Positions 1-9,298 of a stretch of DNA of 64,000 bases are shown one piece after another. Location: contig NZ_WOEZ01000260.1 of NCBI RefSeq assembly GCF_013177735.1, positions 1 to 64,000 on the forward strand, given 5' to 3'. Both the position numbers and the translations under genes were made by a program. The stretch comes from Paraburkholderia elongata (lineage in GTDB: Bacteria > Pseudomonadota > Gammaproteobacteria > Burkholderiales > Burkholderiaceae). Position 1 is the stretch's first letter. Each line of letters opens with the position of its first letter. The notes under the pieces are model-generated. The model was not told the origin of the DNA and did not search any database. It saw only the letters and a list, made by a program, of their open reading frames with translations.

Positions 1-742
1 AACGCCACCACGGCGACCGCACCGAGCTACACGCTCGGCCAGATGGTCCTATACATGCTGCGGCTCGGTACCTTCGGTTTTGGCGGCCCGGTGGCGCTGG
101 TCGGCTACATGCACCGCGACCTGGTCGGCGCCGGACCTGGATCAGCGAACAGGACTACAAGGAGGGGTTGGCGCTGGCTCAAATGATGCCGGGTCCTCTC
201 GCCGCACAACTCGGCATTTACCTCGGCTACGTACATTACCGCGTCGTCGGCGCGTTCGTGTTCGGCTCGGGACTCGCGATCGTACCGTTTCTCTACGGGG
301 GTGTCGTGACCGAACATCACTGGCTCAACGACAAGCAATTCGTCGACGCAGTCGCCGTCGCGATGATTACGCCCGGACCGGTCGTCATCACGGTCGGCTT
401 CATCGGCTATCTCGTCGCTGGATTTTCGGGTGCCTGCGTCGCCGCGCTCGGGACTTTCCTGCCCTGCTATCTGTTCACGGTGCTGCCCGCGCCGTACTTC
501 AAGAAATACGTCAAATTACCTGCCGTCAAGGCGTTCGTCGATGGCATTACTGCGGCGGTGCCGTGGGCGCAATCACTGGCTCAGTCATTGTCGTCGCGCG
601 GCGCTCCATCGTCGACTCGCCGACTGTCGTGCTCGCTCTTGCGACGGTCGTGTTGCTCTGGCGATTCAAGAAGCTGCAGGAGCCGGTGATTGTCGTTGCG
701 GCGGCCCTGTTTGGTCTGGCCGCCTATGCGCTCATCCATTAG
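1..742 (+). pseudogene. chrA: Chromate transporter ChrA, 3' part, twice frameshifted
   Basis: The translation is an inner-membrane CHR-family chromate/sulfate transporter, but it runs through three frames. Frame 1 (from base 1, including FGFGGPVALVGYMHRDLV) breaks near 126-131. Frame 3 carries ALAQMMPGPLAAQLGIYLGY and the following helices, and breaks near 551-563. Frame 2 then carries the last helices to the stop at 740-742. FGFGGP and MPGPLAAQ are family signature motifs. The two breaks are consistent with a one-base loss in a GC run and a second small indel, so the gene is either dead or mis-sequenced. The 5' end lies outside the window. The next gene follows after 56 bases. Confidence 0.85.
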
Positions 743-798
743 CACGCCATCTGAAGGCATGCGCGTGCGCGCATTCTATGAGGAAACTGGAGAATGAG

Positions 799-1854
799 AT
801 GAGTCAAACTGAAATGGCCAAGGTGGCCGTACTGTGGCGCGGCGATCATGAGGCGCGTAAAAGTGCGACACCGGCGAATAATCGCTTTTATCGCATCTTC
901 GAAGAACTGACGGCGATCGGCATCGCGGCGCAACCCGCCGTCTATTCCGACGAGATGGTGGACGAAGTGCGCGAACAGCTCCTGAATGTCGATGGCGTAC
1001 TGGTATGGGTCGACCCGATTCACGACGGACAGACCCGAGTCGTTCTCGACGCGATGTTGCGGGAGGTGGCGTCGCGCGGACCCTGGGTCAGCGCCCACCC
1101 TGACGTTATCTTGAAGATGGGCGTCAAGGAGGTTCTACATCGCACCATGCATCTCGGCTGGGGCACGGATACCCACCTATATCGCAACACATCTGCGTTC
1201 CAGTCCGAGTTCCCGTCCCGGCTTGAATCGGCAGGGCCGCGCGTTCTCAAACAAAACAGGGGCAATGGAGGTCAGGGGGTCTGGAAAGTCGAGCAAATCT
1301 CGCCGACGGGCAGCGACACCGTATTGGTTCGAGTTCTGCATGCACGCCGAGGGAGTGTGCCGGAAGAGATAACGCTTCACGAATTCATGGCGCGTTGCGA
1401 GGCATACCTCAGGCCCGACGGCTGCATTGTTGACCAACCCTTTCAGTCACGCCTGCCCGACGGGATGATTCGCTGCTACATGGGAAGAGAGAAGGTTGTC
1501 GGATTTGGACACCAATTTATCAAGGCGCTGATACCGCCACCACCGGAAGGACCCGACTCTGACGCTGCGCAGCCGGGGCCACGTATCATGCACCCCGCCT
1601 CGGCTGAGCCGTTCAAGGCCCTCAGAGCGAAAATGGAACTCGAATGGACGCCGCAAATGATGGACGTCCTGAACATCGACAGCGCTTCGCTGCCGATTAT
1701 CTGGGATGCTGACTTTCTTTATGGGCCGCGCACCGAATCCGGCAAGGATACCTACGTACTCTGCGAGATCAACGTCAGCTCGGTTTTCGCCATACCAGAC
1801 CAGGCACCGGCAGCCATTGCTCGCCTGGTGAACGAACGTCTGCGTAAAAAATAG
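799..1854 (+). CDS. Cj0069-type ATP-grasp-like protein
   Basis: A protein of about 351 residues resembling the Cj0069/DUF6815 family, whose biochemical role is unknown to me. The stretch PRVLKQNRGNGGQGVWKVE looks like an ATP-grasp glycine-rich loop with its lysine, and LCEINVSSVFAIP near the C terminus resembles the acidic metal/ATP-binding end of that fold. It would then be a cytoplasmic ATP-dependent ligase. The ATG at 799 was chosen because GGAG lies about 7 bases upstream; an in-frame ATG at 778 is possible. It follows the chrA remnant closely, so the pair was probably one operon. Family assignment is from memory of sequence style. Confidence 0.7.
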   Translation: MSQTEMAKVAVLWRGDHEARKSATPANNRFYRIFEELTAIGIAAQPAVYSDEMVDEVREQLLNVDGVLVWVDPIHDGQTRVVLDAMLREVASRGPWVSAHPDVILKMGVKEVLHRTMHLGWGTDTHLYRNTSAFQSEFPSRLESAGPRVLKQNRGNGGQGVWKVEQISPTGSDTVLVRVLHARRGSVPEEITLHEFMARCEAYLRPDGCIVDQPFQSRLPDGMIRCYMGREKVVGFGHQFIKALIPPPPEGPDSDAAQPGPRIMHPASAEPFKALRAKMELEWTPQMMDVLNIDSASLPIIWDADFLYGPRTESGKDTYVLCEINVSSVFAIPDQAPAAIARLVNERLRKK

Positions 1855-2023
1855 ACCTCGATCTGAGGTTCCGCCGAAGTACAAGCAGCATGATTTGCGT
1901 TACGTCGGGCGGAGGTGGGAATAGCTCGGGAACACTGGAATATGTATGGTCGGTTGAACGTTTAGCTCTCGTAGTAAGCAATTGACGCATGAGCAATGAA
2001 CCGCGCGCAAATGCCCGCATCGA

Positions 2024-3013
2024 TTAGAGTGTGTTAGGAACTCTGAAGTGCTTTGACACATCAGCAACCGCCATCTCACCTTCTTCTGGGCCACCTTGCA
2101 GCGCTGTATCAATCGCCGCCGCGTCCCATTGCGGCGCAATCATTTGTATGAGCGCCTGGGTATTGTGCGAGACAAAGGCATCTCGGTGAATCCAGATGCT
2201 AACCACAGAGGGGGGAAAGAGATGTTGGGCGTCGATGCCGGCGAGCTCTCTATCTCCCGCTGAATCAAACGCGATTGAAGGGATAGTGGCGACACCAAGT
2301 CCTGCCTCGACATAGGCTTTGATGACGCCGGCATCAGTCGCGCTCATCACCACTTTCGGACTCAATCCAGCAGCCTGCATAACGCTTAGCACCGAAACGC
2401 CGGCAGAGAAGCTGCTATCAAGGCTGATAAGCGGATACTTTGCCAAGTCATTCAGCGTGACTCGAGATAGCTTGGTCAGATCGTGGCCTTTGGGCGTAAT
2501 GATGAAACGCCCAGTCTGGTAGCACGGTAGGCGCACCAGGTCGGTCGTTGGGCTCGCAGCTGGCGAGATACTCACACCGAAGTCGGCGACCCCGCTTGAG
2601 ACCAGGCTGGCAACCTGGTCGGGATTGCATTGCATGAGGCGAAGATCCACCTCTGGAAATGCCTGCTTGAATTTTCCGACGAGGGGCAGCAGGACATAGC
2701 GCGCCTGCACATGCGTGGCTGCAACCGTGAGGGTTCCGCTTGGCGACTCACTGAAGTCTCTGCCCAGCAGACGAAGCCTCTCGACTTCACGAAGAATCCT
2801 TTTCGCGATAGTCACCGCCACCTCCCCTGCGGGGGTCAATCCCACGATGCGATTTCGGCGTCTGAGGAGCAACGTAGCGCCGACCTCGTCCTCGAGCAGC
2901 TTGAGCTGTTTGCTGATGCCTGGTTGCGAAGTGAACAGGCTTTTCGCGGCTTCCGTGAGGTTACAGGAATGGCCTTCAACCGCGACGAGGTACCGGCATT
3001 GCTGGATATTCAT
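2024..3013 (-). CDS. LysR-family regulator, CysB/Cbl-like
   Basis: A 329-residue LysR transcription factor. The N-terminal winged helix is MNIQQCRYLVAVEGHSCNLTEAAKSLFTSQPGISKQLKLLEDEVG. It has the CysB-type pattern, and the effector domain (about residues 90-300) includes CysB-like stretches such as TTHVQARYVLP-type AATHVQARYVLLPLV and SGVADFGVSI. CysB homologues bind acetylserine or thiosulfate; here the effector is unknown. It is divergent from the hydrolase gene at 3159 across a 145-base gap, the usual place for its operator, and probably controls the 3159-6701 operon. Confidence 0.88.
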   Translation of the reverse strand: MNIQQCRYLVAVEGHSCNLTEAAKSLFTSQPGISKQLKLLEDEVGATLLLRRRNRIVGLTPAGEVAVTIAKRILREVERLRLLGRDFSESPSGTLTVAATHVQARYVLLPLVGKFKQAFPEVDLRLMQCNPDQVASLVSSGVADFGVSISPAASPTTDLVRLPCYQTGRFIITPKGHDLTKLSRVTLNDLAKYPLISLDSSFSAGVSVLSVMQAAGLSPKVVMSATDAGVIKAYVEAGLGVATIPSIAFDSAGDRELAGIDAQHLFPPSVVSIWIHRDAFVSHNTQALIQMIAPQWDAAAIDTALQGGPEEGEMAVADVSKHFRVPNTL

Positions 3014-3158
3014 GAGTAGCGCGACGATACCTTTAGGTTATCGCATCATAAAAAAACATTCCTGTACATTATAGTCGCGCATTCGTAAAGTCAATCCGAA
3101 CGCAGCCCTACGGTCAGCAGCTGCGCAAACGGAAGGCAAACGAGAGGAAAGGAAAACG

Positions 3159-4223
3159 ATGACGCAAGATGCACGAGTGCGGTCAGCAATCGCACACTGG
3201 GGGCCAAGGTTCGTATCGAACGGCGTACTCCTGGTGGACTTCAACGAAGTGACAGCTGGAATCTCACGCTGGGAGGATTGGTGCCAAGCTTGGTGCGACC
3301 GGGCAGCGGAGCACGAGCAGCTCGGCACTCGAGCGCTGGCAGACGACTACTACCGCACGGCGGGGGAACACCTGAATCGGGCGGCCGTGTACTACCACTT
3401 CGCAAAGTTCGTCTTTGTGAACGACCTCGAACAGATGAGGCAGGCGCACATGAAGGCGGTGATGTGCCGCACTATGGCTCTGGCGCACATCGACCCTCCT
3501 GGTGAGCGCATCGAGTTTCCGTTCCTGGACGGAAATCTTGTCGGTGTCCTTCGCAAGCCGAATGGCATAGAAAATCCGCCGCTCGTCATCATCGTGCCTG
3601 GCCTCGACTCGGCCAAGGAAGAACTCGAAGCATACGAGCTCCCATTCTTGGCTCGCGGCATGGCCACATTCATCATGGAGGGTCCCGGCCAAGGCGAGTC
3701 GGAATATCGCTACCCCATTCGCGGCGACTATGAGGTTGCGGTCACCGCGGCAGTCGATTGGGCGCTGACACGGAACGATCTGAACACCAATGCCATCGGG
3801 TTGGTCGGCGTCAGTCTGGGCGGCTACTATGCGCCGCGCGCTGTCGCCTATGAGAAGCGCATTCGCGCCTGCGTGAGTCTGTCCGGCCCGTTCGACTTGG
3901 GCGAGCTCTGGGATGACCTGCCGGAGCTGACCAAGGAAGCGTTCCGCGTCAGGTCGAAGTGCAACTCGGATGAAGAAGCCCGCGCCCGTGCTTCCACGTT
4001 GACCCTGAAGGAAGCCGCGAAGCACATCGAATGCCCGCTGATGCTTGTGGCTGGCAAGCAAGACCGCCTGGTGCCGTGGACTGATGCGTTGAAGATTTCT
4101 GAGCTGGCGCCGGCTGAATGCGAACTCATCCTGGTGGACGACGGCAATCACATCGTCAACAACCGCCCCGAACGGTATCGTTCCCAGATTGCGGACTGGA
4201 TGCTGGAGCGGCTTACCGCATAG
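3159..4223 (+). CDS. Alpha/beta hydrolase, dihydropseudooxynicotine hydrolase-like
   Basis: A 354-residue cytoplasmic alpha/beta hydrolase with an N-terminal helical region (about residues 1-115) before the core. The catalytic triad is visible as Ser219 in GVSLGG, Asp302 in GKQDRLVP and His331 in DDGNHIV. Layout and triad spacing resemble 2,6-dihydropseudooxynicotine hydrolase, which cleaves a C-C bond in a 1,3-diketone-like product. The true substrate is unknown, but a C-C-cleaving or ester-cleaving step of an aromatic or N-heterocycle pathway fits the neighbours. The ATG at 3159 has a strong purine-rich RBS (gaggaaaggaaaacg). First gene of an operon with the hydratase and permease. Confidence 0.8.
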   Translation: MTQDARVRSAIAHWGPRFVSNGVLLVDFNEVTAGISRWEDWCQAWCDRAAEHEQLGTRALADDYYRTAGEHLNRAAVYYHFAKFVFVNDLEQMRQAHMKAVMCRTMALAHIDPPGERIEFPFLDGNLVGVLRKPNGIENPPLVIIVPGLDSAKEELEAYELPFLARGMATFIMEGPGQGESEYRYPIRGDYEVAVTAAVDWALTRNDLNTNAIGLVGVSLGGYYAPRAVAYEKRIRACVSLSGPFDLGELWDDLPELTKEAFRVRSKCNSDEEARARASTLTLKEAAKHIECPLMLVAGKQDRLVPWTDALKISELAPAECELILVDDGNHIVNNRPERYRSQIADWMLERLTA

Positions 4224-4374
4224 TTCGTAGACTGCGGTTCAAAAGCCAACAAAAGGGCTCTGTCAGGTTGATGGTGAGGCGGCGGCAGTAACGCTTGCCT
4301 TGCGCGCCTGCAGCCACCTACGGGCGCGCTGGGTTCGTGATCCTATTACCATCGTTTATTAAGGATTGCTTTCA

Positions 4375-5163
4375 ATGAGCAAAGTCTACTTCGAGCGTCG
4401 CCAAAAGGTTGGCCATATCGTACTGGCCGATCCCCCATCGAATCTCGTCACGTTCGATTTCGCTGACGGCCTCGAGAACGCCTTAAGGGAAGCTAGCAAG
4501 AGCGATATTCGGTCGCTCCTGATCCGTGCAGAGGGCCCCAATTTCAGCAAGGGCGGCGACGTCCAGGAGTTCGTCAAAAAAGGCTTCGATGACTGGCGGA
4601 CATTCATCTCGCGGATTCACCATACCTACCGCTCTATCGAAGCCCTCCAGATTCCGACGATTGCCGCTGTGCGCGGCGCCGTATCCGGTGGTGCGTTCGA
4701 GCTCACGCTCGCCTGCGACATTATCGTTGCTGCGGAGAACGCCTCGTTTCGGTTCGTCGAAGCATCCGTTGGCGCAGCGCCGTGCACGGGTGGCGTGCAA
4801 CGTCTGGCGGAACGAGTGGGCCGTGCTTATGCGGCGCGATACGCGTTGCTGAGCGAGCCCATGTCGGGCGTCACCGCGGGACAACTCGGCGTTGCAGCCT
4901 TCGTTGTCGGCGAAGATCAGGTCGAGAACGTGGCCGAGGAACTCGCCATCAAGCTTTCCAACGGCCCCACGCGTTCCTATGGTGCCATTCGTGCGCTCCT
5001 GAAGGCTTGGTCGGGCGGGGGCGTGCCTGGCGCCGACGCGCTGGTCCTCGACCTCACCGTGGGTCTGCACTCGACTGAAGACGCCCGAAACGGACGAACG
5101 GCACGCGCAGAAGCCCTTGCGAGCGGCAAAGAACCGGCACCGGTCGTTTTCCTCGGCAAATAA
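4375..5163 (+). CDS. Enoyl-CoA hydratase/isomerase family protein
   Basis: A crotonase-fold protein of about 262 residues. Oxyanion-hole segments are visible as FSKGGDVQEF (where many members have A-G-D) and VRGAVSGGAFELTLACDI. Glutamate FRFVEASVGAAPC lies in the usual active-site helix. It probably hydrates or rearranges an acyl-CoA intermediate from ring degradation. The ATG at 4375 follows AAGGA by about 9 bases; an upstream in-frame TTG at 4366 lacks spacing for an RBS. It sits between the hydrolase and the aromatic-acid permease, probably in one operon. Confidence 0.88.
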   Translation: MSKVYFERRQKVGHIVLADPPSNLVTFDFADGLENALREASKSDIRSLLIRAEGPNFSKGGDVQEFVKKGFDDWRTFISRIHHTYRSIEALQIPTIAAVRGAVSGGAFELTLACDIIVAAENASFRFVEASVGAAPCTGGVQRLAERVGRAYAARYALLSEPMSGVTAGQLGVAAFVVGEDQVENVAEELAIKLSNGPTRSYGAIRALLKAWSGGGVPGADALVLDLTVGLHSTEDARNGRTARAEALASGKEPAPVVFLGK

Positions 5164-5283
5164 GTTGTCAGAAGAGTCAATTGCGGGGTTGCGGTCAGGG
5201 CGTCGTCGACGCAACACACTGAGTGGGATCGCGACCTGAGGCGATTTATCTGACAGAGTGGTTCATACAATGGGAGTGTCAGA

Positions 5284-6657
5284 ATGCAAGCCGTTCAATC
5301 TGTAACAGTCCAAACGTTTATCAACAATAGAAAGGTGTCCGGATTCCAGATTCGGACGCTCATTCTATGCTTTCTGATACTCGTTCTGGATGGCTACGAT
5401 ACAGTTGTTCTTGGTCTCATCGCCCCCGCTCTAAAAAACCACTTCGGTGCGAGCGCTGCGCAGTTAGCTCCCGTTTTCGGGGCGGGATTTTTCGGTCTCG
5501 CAATCGGTTCATTTATCTTCGGTCCACTAGCAGATCGTTTTGGGCGGAAAATCACGCTGATCCACGCGGTACTGATTTTTGGTGTACTTAGTATTATTTC
5601 GTCATGGTCCACGTCGATTGGCATGCTGATCGCACTGCGATTCCTGATTGGCCTTGGCTTGGGCGGTGCCATGCCAAACGTCTTCACTGTCGCCGTCGAA
5701 TATTGTCCAGACCGCCTACGCTCGACGCTTGTCGCCCCGCTTGGCTGCGGCATTTCCGCAGGAGGGGCAGTGTGTGGGCTTGTTGCATCACACATGATCG
5801 GGGCTTTCGGCTGGCAATCCATGCTGATCTTGGGTGGCGCTTTGCCATTACTGCTGGCGGTGATATTGGCTATTTGGCTACCAGAATCGATGTCTTACCT
5901 CGTAACGCGCAATCGCCATCTGGAGGCGCAAGCGATTATGCGGCGCATCGCACCAGATCTTTCGTCGGCTGAAATCCAGCTTACTTGCGACGAGACGCCT
6001 ATGCCCGGCTTTTCTGTGACGCAACTGTTGAAACGCGGTTTGCGCGGCGGTACGTTGCTTTTGTGGGTTACGGGGTTCATGGCGTTGCTCTCCATCTACT
6101 TCCTGGTCAATTGGCTGACGCTCCTCATTCAGCAAAACGGGGTGCCATTCAGTCAGGCCTCTTTGATGACCGCAATTTACCTAACCGGACATGCACTGGG
6201 ATCTATTCTGCTCGGCTTTCTGATGGATCGCACGAATCCTTACCATGCTGTGGCTGGAGCGTTTCTATTTGCTGCTGTCGGTCTGACGTCATTTGGTCAT
6301 CTCACCGGGCTGCCGGCGCTCGCTCACGTTGTGCTCTTCGTCACCGGCGTTGGAACGGGGGGCGCGCTGACCGGAATCACCATTTTGTCAGCGGTTTTCT
6401 ATCCGACGGAGGCGCGTGCTACTGGCGTCGCATGGACACTCGGCATGGGACGCGTAGGTGGCATTGTCGGGTCTATGATCGGTGGCCTGATGTTGGCTAC
6501 GCACTGGCCTTCCGCAGTCACGTTCGCGGTAGTTTCGATTCCGTTTGTGGTCGCGGCGATCAGCGCATACTGGCTGGTGGTCTATCGTGGACGCAGTCCA
6601 CTGCCGTCCGAGAGTCACTTTTTGGATGTTGTAGTCGGCCAAGGGAATTCGAGATGA
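5284..6657 (+). CDS. MFS transporter, aromatic acid:H+ symporter (AAHS) type
   Basis: A 457-residue inner-membrane permease with about 12 hydrophobic segments. The first helix has the AAHS signature LDGYDTVVLG, and the loop after helix 2 has the MFS motif GPLADRFGRK. Family members (PcaK, BenK, MhpT) import benzoate-like acids, so the operon probably degrades an aromatic carboxylate. The start is supported by GGGAG upstream of the ATG at 5284. The stop overlaps the ATG of the truncated next gene (ATGA at 6654-6657), showing the operon once continued. Confidence 0.9.
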   Translation: MQAVQSVTVQTFINNRKVSGFQIRTLILCFLILVLDGYDTVVLGLIAPALKNHFGASAAQLAPVFGAGFFGLAIGSFIFGPLADRFGRKITLIHAVLIFGVLSIISSWSTSIGMLIALRFLIGLGLGGAMPNVFTVAVEYCPDRLRSTLVAPLGCGISAGGAVCGLVASHMIGAFGWQSMLILGGALPLLLAVILAIWLPESMSYLVTRNRHLEAQAIMRRIAPDLSSAEIQLTCDETPMPGFSVTQLLKRGLRGGTLLLWVTGFMALLSIYFLVNWLTLLIQQNGVPFSQASLMTAIYLTGHALGSILLGFLMDRTNPYHAVAGAFLFAAVGLTSFGHLTGLPALAHVVLFVTGVGTGGALTGITILSAVFYPTEARATGVAWTLGMGRVGGIVGSMIGGLMLATHWPSAVTFAVVSIPFVVAAISAYWLVVYRGRSPLPSESHFLDVVVGQGNSR

Positions 6658-6701
6658 TTGATTACAGCCAGTTGTCCACTAACGGCTTGGACGGCGCTTA
6701 A
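6654..6701 (+). pseudogene. 5' stub of the next operon gene, truncated by IS insertion
   Basis: An ATG overlapping the permease stop by four bases (ATGA) opens a 15-codon frame, MIDYSQLSTNGLDGA, ending at 6701. The IS6-type terminal sequence begins immediately after, at about 6705. The overlap means the gene was translationally coupled to the permease, and its body was lost or displaced by the insertion. The stub is too short to name the product. Confidence 0.6.
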
Positions 6702-7256
6702 AACGGCTCTGGTGCAAATAGCGGAAATAGTCGAGGAGGTTGATTTTGATAGGATAGCTTATTGAACCGAGACGACCGAATTCCAAACGGCCGGTGCAGC
6801 GGTGTCTTGGAGGTCGAGCGTTGCGAGATTGAACTGACCCTTGCGAATGCGATGCATCAACTCGATGCCTGCAATCGTGGTTGTGGCGCTTGTGAACCGC
6901 CTGAAGCCAGGTATGACCTTTGTCCGGGACTTGATGTTGCGATGGTCTTGCTCGATCAGGTTGTTCAAGTACTTCGAAGATCTGATCTCAGTATCCGCGG
7001 GCAGCAATTCGTCCACTTTCATCTCGCGCACGGCGCGGGGCGAGGCCGCATTGCCATCGAGCGTGATGGTTTTCGGTGGTCGCCCCTGATACTTGATGGC
7101 CTTCTTGAGAAATGCTTTTGCTGCCGCCACGTCACGTTTGGCACGCAGCATGAAGTCTACTGTCTGGCCTGCCCGATCCACTGCCCGATAGAGGTAGACC
7201 CGCTTGCCGCGGATCTGGTGAGTAGGCCCGGGGAGTTGCACCCCGAGCCTCTCGCA

Positions 7257-7290
7257 GAACCGTACGTGAGGCTCGCACCTCATACGGCTC
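7257..7290 (-). ncRNA. Group II intron domain V
   Basis: Read on the minus strand, this 34-base segment begins GAGCCGTATGAGGTG, ends CACGTACGGTTC and folds into the standard domain V hairpin with a GCGA tetraloop and a two-base bulge. The AGC catalytic triad is present near the 5' side. The stop of the reverse transcriptase gene lies four bases upstream, and a domain VI-like hairpin follows down to 7218. Confidence 0.9.
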
Positions 7291-7293
7291 CCG

Positions 7294-8547
7294 TTATCCA
7301 ACCACTTCTCCCCGTACTGGCCAGTAGTGAAATAGCTGAGGGCATTTACTCTTCATCTTGCTGAGCCACTCGGCACTGCGCCGCTTATGGCGTAGCAGTG
7401 TTTTGTATTTCCTTCTAGCCCATTGCTCAAGTCTGCTATCGATATACCGAGAGAGCTTGCGCATTGCCGTCTGATAGAACGCCCCATAGTAATTCCACCA
7501 CCCACGTAACGTGGAGTTGCATTGCTGCGCCAAATCGGCAAGCTTCATCGATGTTTGTCGATGAAGCTTCCAACCTCGCACTGTCTGCCGCATCCGTTTC
7601 AAGGCATCGTCGCTCACGCCCGGAAGGAAACTGGTAAATACCCGTCCCCCCTTGTCCCGAGCCGCTCTCGGCCGGAACGTAAAGCCTAGAAACGTGAACT
7701 GCACTTGCGGATAGGTGCCAGTGCGACGGCTCTGCTTGCAATACACGATCTTCGATTTCTCAGGATGCATCGTCAATCCGCACTCCTCCAGCCGCGATGC
7801 GATGGATTGCATCACGGCTGCCGCCTGCTTCTGACTGCGACAGTGAACTACCGCATCGTCGGCGTAGCGCGCGAAGGGCGATTGTGGATGGGTCCGACGC
7901 ATCCAGCAGTCGAACGCATAATGCATAAACAGATTCATCAAGACTGGACTGACCACACCCCCTTGTGGAGTACCACGCTCCCGCGGCAGACGAGTACCGT
8001 CTTCCGCCTCGAAAGGTGCAACAAGCCACCGCTCGATGTACAGCAGGATCCAGCTTTCGCTGATGTGGGTGCGGACCGCCTTCATCAAGAGACCATGATC
8101 GATTTGATCGAACGCAGCCTTGATGTCAAACTCAACCACCCAGTCATATTGCCAGCAACGCTTGCGCGTCACGGCAATCGCCTGTTTCGCCGACTTGCCC
8201 GGCCGGTATCCATAAGAATCTTCATGGAATATCGGATCGAGCACCGCCTCGATCATGAGCTTGACCACGGTCTGTGCGATTCTGTCTGACACAGTGGGAA
8301 TTCCCAACTTTCTGGTGCCGCCCTTGGCCTTCGGAATTTCAACCTGCTTGACCGGCGGCGGGAAGTACGACCCCGATGACATCCGGTTCCACAGCTTGTA
8401 CAGATTTCCCGAGAGATTCTGCTCAAACATGGCGATTGTTTCGTCGTCCACGCCAGCAGTGCCACGGTTGGCCCTCACCAGTTGATACGCTTCCCACACC
8501 GTGCGCTTTGCAATGCAATACGGTTTTGTTGATGTCATGTCACTCAT
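7294..8547 (-). CDS. ltrA: Group II intron reverse transcriptase/maturase
   Basis: About 417 residues. Reverse-transcriptase blocks are visible in order: RANRGTAGVD, LGIPTVSDRIAQ, DSYGYRPGKSA, FDIKAAFDQIDH, RGTPQGGVVSPVLMN, then the catalytic FARYADDAVVHC (YADD). A maturase (X) domain with LRGWWNYYGAF follows. The protein ends shortly after, with no HNH endonuclease, so it is of the endonuclease-minus type. The frame opens at a GTG at 8571; ATG codons at 8547 and 8538 are likelier, and the latter has GGGG nine bases upstream. It assists splicing and retrohoming of its host intron. Confidence 0.92.
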   Translation of the reverse strand: MSDMTSTKPYCIAKRTVWEAYQLVRANRGTAGVDDETIAMFEQNLSGNLYKLWNRMSSGSYFPPPVKQVEIPKAKGGTRKLGIPTVSDRIAQTVVKLMIEAVLDPIFHEDSYGYRPGKSAKQAIAVTRKRCWQYDWVVEFDIKAAFDQIDHGLLMKAVRTHISESWILLYIERWLVAPFEAEDGTRLPRERGTPQGGVVSPVLMNLFMHYAFDCWMRRTHPQSPFARYADDAVVHCRSQKQAAAVMQSIASRLEECGLTMHPEKSKIVYCKQSRRTGTYPQVQFTFLGFTFRPRAARDKGGRVFTSFLPGVSDDALKRMRQTVRGWKLHRQTSMKLADLAQQCNSTLRGWWNYYGAFYQTAMRKLSRYIDSRLEQWARRKYKTLLRHKRRSAEWLSKMKSKCPQLFHYWPVRGEVVG

Positions 8548-9298
8548 CCCCGCAACACCGGTTGGTGACACCCGTCAACGGGATAACGCTGCCCCTTCGC
8601 TCCACCCTCATTACAAGAGCTTCAACACTACTACGAGCAGCTCCGCCCCTCACTCCGGCATCGGTATTCTTCCTCATGGTGTCTGCCATTCGTCATTTCC
8701 CTTCACATCCGAAGCAAGGTTCTCACGTTCCATACCGAAGCCTATATTGAGCTCATGCCGCCTATACACCGACTGCCGACGGGCCCGTAAGCAGGTGTCG
8801 TCCCGACTAATCCCGGAGGTACCTGACGCCCCCGGTTTTGACAGTACTTTAGAAACTAACGATGCGTCATCGGACGGTTTGCTTTCGCTCATCTTCTCAA
8901 CACGTACCTGACATCTTATCGATGCCTTTTCCACAGTCGCTCACGACCACGTCTTTTGGGCGCAGCCGCACTGGGCGGTTTGAAATCTGCTCCTGCAAGC
9001 TGATTTCGGGAGGCCGACTCCCATCTTCGGTACAGCATCGCAGACTTCCGCCTGCGTTCGTGACACACTCAGGTACATTTCGTCGACACGCCACGACTGT
9101 CCTGTGGGCGTGCTAAAACGGTTCCAGCGTTTGACGAATTCGGGCGTATAACGCTGCACCCAGCGCAGGGTCGTCGTGTGCGCGAGAGACATCGAGGGCG
9201 AGAACCCTCGACGTGTTGCCATCGGGAAGAAACCAGCGCGCATTGATCGCCAGCCCAAACGCGTCAGCGCTGCCGTCGAAAACAGGGTTTTTCAACAC

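Larger units (their letters stand above)
7217..9068 (-). mobile_element. Group II intron with encoded reverse transcriptase
   Basis: On the minus strand the intron begins GTGTGTCACG at 9068, matching the GTGYG 5' consensus. It ends CCTACTCAC(C) at 7218 or 7217, with exon sequence AGATCCGCGGC following. About 500 bases of ribozyme (domains I-III) precede the reading frame, which sits in domain IV, and domains V and VI follow its stop. Length about 1.85 kb. It is inserted in an IS6 transposase codon region: joining at 9069 and 7216 gives DEMYLKIRGK, the normal family motif. The exact 3' base is uncertain by one. Confidence 0.85.
6759..9298 (-). pseudogene. IS6-family transposase, split and frameshifted
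   Basis: The N-terminal part starts MLKNPVFDGSADAFGLAIN (GTG at 9298). After NARWFL the frame shifts and about 15 expected residues seem missing; coding resumes as AHTTTLRWVQRY...SWRVDEMYL up to the intron at 9068. The C-terminal part resumes after the intron as IRGKRVYLYRAVDRAGQTVDF and runs to the stop at 6759, including the DDE-domain stretches LDGNAAS and RSSKYLNNLIEQDHR. The internal loss and frameshift would inactivate the enzyme even after intron splicing. Confidence 0.8.

Noticed and set aside
8967..8971. GTGCG on the minus strand at 8971 as the intron 5' end
   Set aside because: The IS6 coding sequence stops matching at 9069, not at 8972, and GTGTG at 9068 fits the consensus and the exon join.
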